In this document: in pieces, positions 15,496-20,683 of the stretch
Position numbering within the stretch: position 1 is the stretch's first letter
Layout of the letters: each line of letters starts with the position of its first letter
From: Rhodocyclales bacterium
Lineage (GTDB): Bacteria > Pseudomonadota > Gammaproteobacteria > Burkholderiales > Rhodocyclaceae
Assembly (NCBI GenBank): GCA_021286885.1
Contig: JAJTBM010000009.1
Span: 1-20,683, forward strand
Reading direction: 5' to 3'
Length of the DNA stretch: 20,683 bases
The notes under the pieces: model-generated
The model's database searches: none
The model's input: only the letters and a program-made list of their open reading frames with translations
What the model was told of the DNA's origin: nothing
Made by a program: the position numbers and the translations under genes

Positions 15496-18345
15496 CCCTA
15501 AACCCCACTCCCTCCCTAAAGCACGGGCCTCGGACTCGCTTTCAAAACTGCCTGGAGCCGCCAGGGCAGCAGCCAGCTCGGCCTTGGCCTCATCCTTACG
15601 ACCACTGCGATGCAGCGTCCACGCCAAGTGGTAGCGAATGTCCCGGGAGGCCGGATCGCGCAGGCGTGCATCTCGCAAAACCTTCAAAGCACCCTCCAGC
15701 GCACCGGCCCGGGCCCGTAGCCAGCCCAGGGTATCCAGCGCGTTCGGATCTGCAGGGGCCAGACTGACCGCCTTTTCCGCCATCCCCAGCGCACCGGGGT
15801 CGTTCTGGCGCATCATGATTACCGCCAGATTGTTGGTGGCCGTGGCCAGCCCCGGTTGACGCGCCAGCAGATTCTCGTAGGCCGTACGGGCCTGGGTGAG
15901 CCGATTGAGGCGCAAGTAGGCTTCGCCCAGCATTTCCCGCCCCTGCAGATCATTGGGGTTGAGGCGCAGCCAATGCTCCATCAGGCTCAAGGCCTTCTCG
16001 GGCTCGTTCATATAGAAAGCCGTCTGATACGCCCGCTGGGCCAGCAGCGCGGAAGGCTGCTTGTCGTAGGCCTGGTTGTAGGCACGCCAGGCATCCGGAT
16101 ACTGGCGCCGGGCAAAGGCCATATCCCCCGTCAGACGCAGGGCTTCCTGGGTGTTGCCGGTGCGTTGGGCCAGGGTCTTGAGCAAGGCTTCGGCTTTGGC
16201 CGCCTCGCCCAGCTGCATTTCAGCCTCGATCTGCAACACGGCTGCGCCGGTATGGCCGGCACGCTGGGCCAGGGCCCGTTCGGCACTCACCGCCGCATCA
16301 CGCCCCGCCCCCGCCTGGAGCTGGAGCCGCCCCAGGGCAACGATGCGATCAGGATCATTGGGCAACAAACGGGAAAGCGCGACGAAGGTCCCCCGGGCCG
16401 AGGTCAGATCCCCGGCCAGCAAATACGCCCGCCCCAGCGCCTCCTGCACGCTCTGATCCTGGGGCTTGAGCTCCGCTAGGGCACGCGCCACCCGCAGGGC
16501 CGCCCCCGGATTGTTCATGCGCTGATGCAGCGTAATCAATTCGAGGTTGCAGGCCACATCCCGGGGCGCCACCGTGCGCCCCCGCTCCAGCAGATTTAAA
16601 GCAGCAGCCAGCCTTTGGGATTGGATCTCCACCCGGGCCAGTTCAGTCAGGGCCTGCACCTGCCGCCCGTCCTGCTTCAAGAGGGCTTCAAGACGCTGCC
16701 GAGCCTGTTCAGGCTTGCCATCCGCCATGTCCAGGCGCGACAGGTTCAGCGCAGCAGGCACCAAGCCAGGCTGCAGATCCAGGGCTTTCTGATAGGCCTT
16801 GCGGGCCTCGGCGGTCTTGTGCAGCCCCGAATAAGCGGCCCCCATCAGATTGTGGGCCAGGGGGTCGGAAGGAGTACGCTTGACCAAGGCTTCCACCACC
16901 TGAATGGCCGCACGCCCATCCCCGCGCCGCAGATACAAGGAGGACAAGGCAGCCGCCACATTGAGCTGGCCGGGCTCCTTGTCGAACGACTTGCGCAAGG
17001 CCGCCAGCCCCAGATCAGGCTGTTGATTGGCAATCCGTGCAAAACCCATCTGGGCCACCATGCCCGGATGCCCGTTGCCGGCCTGGGCGGCCGCCTCCAG
17101 TGCCTCGGCGGCCTCCCGGTAACGCCGCTGCTGCATGCGCAGGGCCGCCACCGTGGTGAATACCTGGGGATCGGTATCGCCACTACGCAGCAGCGGCTCC
17201 AGTACATCGGCCACCCGTCCGGGGTCCGCCCCGGTCAGATACAGATTGGCCAACAGCTTGCGCCCTGCCGGATCACCCGGCACACGCTGGACGTACAGCT
17301 CCATCAAGACTCGGGCTTTTTCCATGCGTCCCAAGGCTTGGCACGCCAGACCACCGAGCATCAGCAAGGGCGGTTGGCGGGCGAGAAAATCTTCGGGCAG
17401 TTCATCAATCAGCCGCGTCACCACCTCCAGCTGGGCCTGGGAGCCCGGCGTGTCGCCCTTGGCCGCCAGGGCCAGGCTCTTGAGATAGGCGACCCGGGGT
17501 TCCCGCTGGCTCATGGCGGCTGCCCGGTTGAGGTCGGCCAGGGCATCGTCCCAGCGCTTCAGATCGATGAACAGGGCACCGCGTGCCACCAGCGCATCCA
17601 ACTGGCGGGGATCCAGCTCCAGGGCCCGGGCATAACTGCGCAAGGCCCCTTCCACATCACCACCGCCCTGCAACAGGGTTCCCCGCAGATGGAGCAACTG
17701 GGCATCCTGGGGGGCAAGGCTCTGGGCCAGCTCCAGCAACTGACGGGCGCGGGCCAGATCCCGGGCCCGCAGGGTCAGGTCGATTTCGGTGCGCAGGGGC
17801 ATGAGGGCACGCGGATCCAGCTCCCGCGCTTCACGCACACTCTGCATGGCCGCCTTTAAGTTGCCGCGATCCGCATAGGCCAGGGCACGCATCGCCAAGA
17901 CATCCACGCGCACCTGGGCAATCAGGCCATCGGGCCGTATCCGATCCAGCAGCTTTTCGGTATCGCCATACATCATCAAGGCCTGCCCATAGGGCAAGGC
18001 GACTTCCGACAGGCTGACCCCCAGCTTGAGGGCCGCCTCAAACTCGGCCTGGGCTGCCGCCGCCTGGCCGTCCCGCAGCAGAGCCTTGCCCAGCAACAAG
18101 TGCGCAGGCAGCAGACCCGGATCTTTCTGGATCGCATTCTTGGCCTGGACAATGGCGCCGCCCACATCGTTGCGGTTGTAGCGCGCCTGGGCGTCTTCGT
18201 AATAACGGGCAGCGTTCCCGTCCTGGCGTCCTGCCAGATTGGCCCAGGCTGGCATGGCACAACACAGGCTCACCGCCAGCATCAGGCGTGTGAGGTACCC
18301 GCCCGGGCGTTGCCGGAGCGGAGAACTCGGTCCATATGATTTCAT
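15490..18345 (-). CDS. prsT: PEP-CTERM-system TPR-repeat protein (PrsT-like)
   Basis: A 951-residue exported protein made almost entirely of tandem tetratricopeptide repeats from about residue 45 to the end (for example AAAQAEFEAALKLG, GALRSYARALELDP, AEARKAYQKALDLQPG, ALDTLGWLRARAGALEGA). Length and repeat layout match the PrsT family that accompanies PEP-CTERM/exosortase systems. The start at 18345 gives MKSYGPSS followed by a signal-type hydrophobic segment (LTRLMLAVSLCCAMPAWA). The frame continues upstream to 18516, but that part has no signal character. Many PrsT proteins are lipoproteins; here the residue before either Cys does not make a good lipobox, and cleavage at AWA|N by signal peptidase I looks more likely. 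TPR arrays bind protein partners, so a scaffold role in matrix protein or polysaccharide assembly is inferred. No exosortase or prsK/prsR is nearby. Confidence 0.85.
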   Translation of the reverse strand: MKSYGPSSPLRQRPGGYLTRLMLAVSLCCAMPAWANLAGRQDGNAARYYEDAQARYNRNDVGGAIVQAKNAIQKDPGLLPAHLLLGKALLRDGQAAAAQAEFEAALKLGVSLSEVALPYGQALMMYGDTEKLLDRIRPDGLIAQVRVDVLAMRALAYADRGNLKAAMQSVREARELDPRALMPLRTEIDLTLRARDLARARQLLELAQSLAPQDAQLLHLRGTLLQGGGDVEGALRSYARALELDPRQLDALVARGALFIDLKRWDDALADLNRAAAMSQREPRVAYLKSLALAAKGDTPGSQAQLEVVTRLIDELPEDFLARQPPLLMLGGLACQALGRMEKARVLMELYVQRVPGDPAGRKLLANLYLTGADPGRVADVLEPLLRSGDTDPQVFTTVAALRMQQRRYREAAEALEAAAQAGNGHPGMVAQMGFARIANQQPDLGLAALRKSFDKEPGQLNVAAALSSLYLRRGDGRAAIQVVEALVKRTPSDPLAHNLMGAAYSGLHKTAEARKAYQKALDLQPGLVPAALNLSRLDMADGKPEQARQRLEALLKQDGRQVQALTELARVEIQSQRLAAALNLLERGRTVAPRDVACNLELITLHQRMNNPGAALRVARALAELKPQDQSVQEALGRAYLLAGDLTSARGTFVALSRLLPNDPDRIVALGRLQLQAGAGRDAAVSAERALAQRAGHTGAAVLQIEAEMQLGEAAKAEALLKTLAQRTGNTQEALRLTGDMAFARRQYPDAWRAYNQAYDKQPSALLAQRAYQTAFYMNEPEKALSLMEHWLRLNPNDLQGREMLGEAYLRLNRLTQARTAYENLLARQPGLATATNNLAVIMMRQNDPGALGMAEKAVSLAPADPNALDTLGWLRARAGALEGALKVLRDARLRDPASRDIRYHLAWTLHRSGRKDEAKAELAAALAAPGSFESESEARALGREWGLGV

Positions 18346-18691
18346 TTTGGGCTTGTCTCTCGTTGGGAGTGCATGAGCGTTTACGACGCCTCTTGGCATT
18401 CTTTTTACGTTGTTCGCCCACGCGGGGGCGTGACTTTGCACCGGAGTCCCCCCCTCATCCCCTGGAAACATTTCACATTTATTGCAAAAAATCTTCAAAT
18501 ACCCAAAAGACATCAAATTTATCTTTAAAGCATAATTGAATGCTCAAAAGCTAAACCTCCGTCCTGGACCTCCTTTTTTGCCTCTATTCCCCCTCTTGCC
18601 GGGCGGCTGGTTGGGCATACAATGAACCGTCCGGCCCGGCGTTTTTGCCTGGCCCCGTTCCCTTTGTGTTCCCGACTCAGGAGGATGCTCC
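18346..18691. other. Divergent intergenic region between the PrsT-like gene and the binding-protein gene
   Basis: I see no gene in these 346 bases. The prsT-proximal third is GC-rich; 18470-18550 is AT-rich with A and T tracts and may hold the prsT promoter, but no convincing -35/-10 or -24/-12 pair was found there on the minus strand. The right part carries a sigma-70-like promoter for the plus-strand gene. A GCCGGGC/GCCCGGC pair (about 18598-18604 and 18634-18640) flanks that -10 box, but with a loop too long for a terminator. Confidence 0.6.
18596..18623 (+). promoter_or_regulatory. Sigma-70-like promoter for the amino-acid-binding protein gene
   Basis: TTGCCG (18596-18601) and TACAAT (18618-18623) are separated by 16 nt, a reasonable -35/-10 pair. 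The predicted start near 18630 leaves a leader of about 60 nt ending in the AGGAGG before the ATG at 18692. Confidence 0.6.
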
Positions 18692-19591
18692 ATGCCCCGG
18701 ACCTTCAAGTTCATGCCCTTCGTACTGGGTGCCCTCGCCCTGGTGGCGGCCCCCGCCCAGGCCCAGGAATCCGCCACACTCAAAAAAATCAAAGACAGCG
18801 GCACCATCGCCCTGGGCCACCGGGAATCCTCCATTCCCTTTTCGTACTACGACGACAAGCAGCAAGTGGTGGGCTATAGCCAGGAACTGATGCTGAAGGT
18901 GGTCGATGCGGTGAAAGCCGAGCTGAAGCTGCCCGGCCTGCAGACCAAGCTGATCCCCGTCACCTCCCAGAACCGCATCCCGCTGGTACAGAACGGCACC
19001 GTGGATATCGAATGCGGCTCCACCACCCACAACAGCGAGCGGGCCAAGCAGGTCGCCTTCTCCAACACCATCTTCATCATCGGCACCCGGCTGATGACGA
19101 AAAAAGAATCGGGCATCAAGGATTTCGCCGATCTGGCCGGCAAGAATGTGGTGACCACGGCAGGCACCACCTCCGAGCGCCTGATCCGGCGCATGAACGA
19201 AGAAAAGAAACTGGGGATGAACATCATCTCCGCCAAAGACCATGGCGAAGCCTTCCTGACCCTGGAAACCAACCGGGCAGTGGCCTTCATGATGGATGAC
19301 GCCCTGCTCTACGGTGAAATGGCCAAGGCCCGCAAGCCGGGCGACTGGGTGGTGGTGGGCACGCCCCAGAGCTTTGAAGCTTACGGCTGCATGATGCGCA
19401 AGGACGATCCGGGCTTCAAAAAGCTGGTCGATGCGGCCCTGGCCAAGACCATGGCCTCTGGCGAAGCCGAAGCCATTTACAAAAAATGGTTCACCCAACC
19501 CATCCCGCCCAAGGGCCTGAACCTGAACTTCCCGCTCTCCGATAGCATGCAGAAGCTTTACAAGGCGCCCAACGACAAACCTTTCGAGTAA
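18692..19591 (+). CDS. gltI: Periplasmic glutamate/aspartate-type ABC transporter binding protein
   Basis: A 299-residue family 3 solute-binding protein, close to E. coli GltI (302). AGGAGG at 18679-18684 supports the ATG. A Sec signal peptide (FVLGALALVAAPAQA) is likely cleaved after residue 24. The start of the mature protein (LKKIKDSGTIALGHRESSIPFSYYDD) is typical. The segments VDIECGSTTHNSERAKQVAFS, AGTTSERLIRRMNEEKK and AVAFMMDDALLYG match the glutamate/aspartate subgroup. It would deliver acidic amino acids, or possibly Asn/Gln, to an inner-membrane ABC permease. No permease or ATPase genes follow in the window; instead an asparaginase gene begins 61 nt downstream, which suggests a link to asparagine/aspartate use. 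Confidence 0.9.
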   Translation: MPRTFKFMPFVLGALALVAAPAQAQESATLKKIKDSGTIALGHRESSIPFSYYDDKQQVVGYSQELMLKVVDAVKAELKLPGLQTKLIPVTSQNRIPLVQNGTVDIECGSTTHNSERAKQVAFSNTIFIIGTRLMTKKESGIKDFADLAGKNVVTTAGTTSERLIRRMNEEKKLGMNIISAKDHGEAFLTLETNRAVAFMMDDALLYGEMAKARKPGDWVVVGTPQSFEAYGCMMRKDDPGFKKLVDAALAKTMASGEAEAIYKKWFTQPIPPKGLNLNFPLSDSMQKLYKAPNDKPFE

Positions 19592-19652
19592 GCATGGCCC
19601 CAGGGCCGGGGGCGCTTGATCTCGCCTCCAGCCCTGAGTGCCACCTCAAACC

Positions 19653-20594
19653 ATGTCCCGTCCTCTGATCCACATCCTTGCCACCGGCGGCACCATTGCC
19701 GGTGTATCCCACACCGATCACCCCGCCGGCCGCTATACCGCCGGCGTCCGCCCGGTGGCCCCGCTGCTGGCTGCCGTCCCGGGTCTGGATGATCTGGCCG
19801 AACTGAGTGCCGACCAGATCCTGAGCCTGGACAGCAAGGACATGCGCCCCGCCGACTGGCAGAGCATGCTCTCGGCCTGTCGCCGGGCCCTCACCAGCCC
19901 GGCGGTGGAGGGCGTCGTGATCCTGCACGGCACCGACACCCTCGAAGAAACCGCCTGGTTTCTGCACCTGACCCTGCCAGCCGGCAAGCCGGTGGTGCTC
20001 ACCGGCGCCATGCGCCCCGCCGACCACCCGGAAGCCGATGGGCCGGCCAACATCCTGGATGCCGTGCGCCTCGCCACCCTGCCCGAAGCCCGGGACAAGG
20101 GCGTGCTGATCACCCTGAATGGCCGCATCCACGGGGCCCGCAGCCTGCGCAAATACCACGCCAGCCAGTTGGACGCCTTCAGCTCCACCCAATACTGGAA
20201 CCTGGCCCGGGCCGACGGACGCTTTGCCGCCCACGACCTGGCTCCCCTGCCTCGGGTGGACATCCTGGCCGGCTACGCGGGCGCACCCGCCTGTCTGGTG
20301 GATGCCTGCATCAACTCCGGCGCCCGGGGACTGGTGCTGGCCCTGGCGGGCCAGGGCAGCGTTCCCGAAAGCTGGCGCGCCGCCCTCGCCCGGGCCCGGG
20401 ACAAGGGCATCCCGGTGATCCGGGCAAGCCGCTGCAGCGGCCACATTCCCCGTAACGGCAATGCCGACGATGACGGCGAAGGTTATCTCACCGCAGGCGA
20501 CCTGCCCCCCCTCAAGGCCCGCATCGCGCTGATGCTGGCCCTGGCGGCGGGCATGGAGCAGCCCGAGATCCAGGCCCTGCTGCCCACCTTATAA
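19653..20594 (+). CDS. L-asparaginase
   Basis: A 313-residue asparaginase-fold protein. ATG 19653 (MSRPLIHILATGGTIAG) is preferred; an in-frame GTG at 19638 would add five residues, and neither has a strong Shine-Dalgarno. Catalytic residues are visible: nucleophile Thr14 in TGGTIAG, Tyr28 in the flexible loop, Ser61 in SLDSKDM, Thr94/Asp95 in LHGTDTLEET, and Lys167 in SLRKYHAS. The conserved KPVVLTGAMRP segment is present. The enzyme hydrolyses asparagine to aspartate and ammonia. Overall sequence style is that of the secreted type II group, but no signal peptide is seen, so a cytoplasmic location is likely. It follows the Glu/Asp-type binding protein gene by 61 nt and could be cotranscribed with it. 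Confidence 0.92.
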   Translation: MSRPLIHILATGGTIAGVSHTDHPAGRYTAGVRPVAPLLAAVPGLDDLAELSADQILSLDSKDMRPADWQSMLSACRRALTSPAVEGVVILHGTDTLEETAWFLHLTLPAGKPVVLTGAMRPADHPEADGPANILDAVRLATLPEARDKGVLITLNGRIHGARSLRKYHASQLDAFSSTQYWNLARADGRFAAHDLAPLPRVDILAGYAGAPACLVDACINSGARGLVLALAGQGSVPESWRAALARARDKGIPVIRASRCSGHIPRNGNADDDGEGYLTAGDLPPLKARIALMLALAAGMEQPEIQALLPTL

Positions 20595-20624
20595 AGCACC
20601 AGGCACGGGCACACGGCCCGCTGC

Positions 20625-20683
20625 TCACACCGGCTTGCGGGCAAAGGCGGCGCGGGCTTCTTCCAGAATCTGCACCAGCTCGG
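20625..20683 (-). CDS. C-terminal end of an unidentified protein (partial)
   Basis: On the minus strand a frame enters from the right edge and ends at TGA (20627-20625). The last 18 residues read ELVQILEEARAAFARKP followed by V. The amphipathic, Ala/Glu/Arg-rich character and GC-biased third positions look coding, and the stop is 30 nt from the convergent asparaginase stop. This is too short to identify. Confidence 0.5.
   Translation of the reverse strand, partial: ELVQILEEARAAFARKPV

Noticed and set aside
18483..18498. Sigma-54-like sequence upstream of the PrsT-like gene (minus strand TTGAAGATTTTTTGCA)
   Set aside because: The -12 part is good, but the near-invariant GG of the -24 element reads TG, so it was not called a promoter.
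18346..18516. N-terminal extension of the PrsT-like protein
   Set aside because: No signal peptide or repeat in the extra 57 residues; the ATG at 18345 is followed by a signal-type hydrophobic segment.
20606..20620. Small hairpin CGGGC-ACACG-GCCCG between convergent genes at the right end
   Set aside because: Only five base pairs and no T tract; too weak to call a terminator.

Overview
The window looks like a GC-rich betaproteobacterial chromosome, probably Rhodocyclales-like. That placement is inferred from the gene content: PEP-CTERM surface proteins, a PrsT-type TPR protein, a periplasmic formate dehydrogenase and sigma-54 regulation. No rRNA, tRNA, CRISPR array or insertion sequence was seen.

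Layout. Positions 1-2211 (+) hold an acyl-CoA catabolic operon: the end of an acyl-CoA dehydrogenase, an alpha-methylacyl-CoA racemase-like CaiB/BaiF protein and an enoyl-CoA hydratase, closed by a strong terminator. A lone SAM methyltransferase follows (2342-3007, +), then a bidirectional terminator. On the minus strand come a PEP-CTERM protein (3106-3918) and a two-component pair: a Cache/HAMP sensor kinase (4157-6205) and an NtrC-family sigma-54 activator (6209-7576). Divergent from that pair is a five-gene formate dehydrogenase operon (7922-14322, +): the alpha (Mo/Fe-S, Cys type), beta and gamma subunits, then the maturation factors FdhD and FdhE. A second PEP-CTERM protein, resembling the XDP1 family (14478-15332, -), and a PrsT-like TPR protein (15490-18345, -) come next. 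The window ends with a glutamate/aspartate-type binding protein (18692-19591, +), an L-asparaginase (19653-20594, +) and the tail of an unidentified minus-strand gene.

The most interesting layer is regulatory. The kinase/regulator-fdh intergenic region has a complete sigma-54 promoter layout: a 9-bp inverted repeat (candidate activator site), a perfect IHF consensus, and a -24/-12 element with correct spacing. This suggests the adjacent pair activates formate oxidation.

Separately, both PEP-CTERM genes have their own sigma-54 promoter. Each carries the same 19-nt motif (GTGTAAAA-N4-C-Y-GACAG) in the same orientation, 61-62 nt upstream of the -24/-12 element and inside an inverted repeat. This looks like the site of a dedicated PrsR-type activator that is not encoded here. 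The exosortase and the prsK/prsR genes also lie outside the window.
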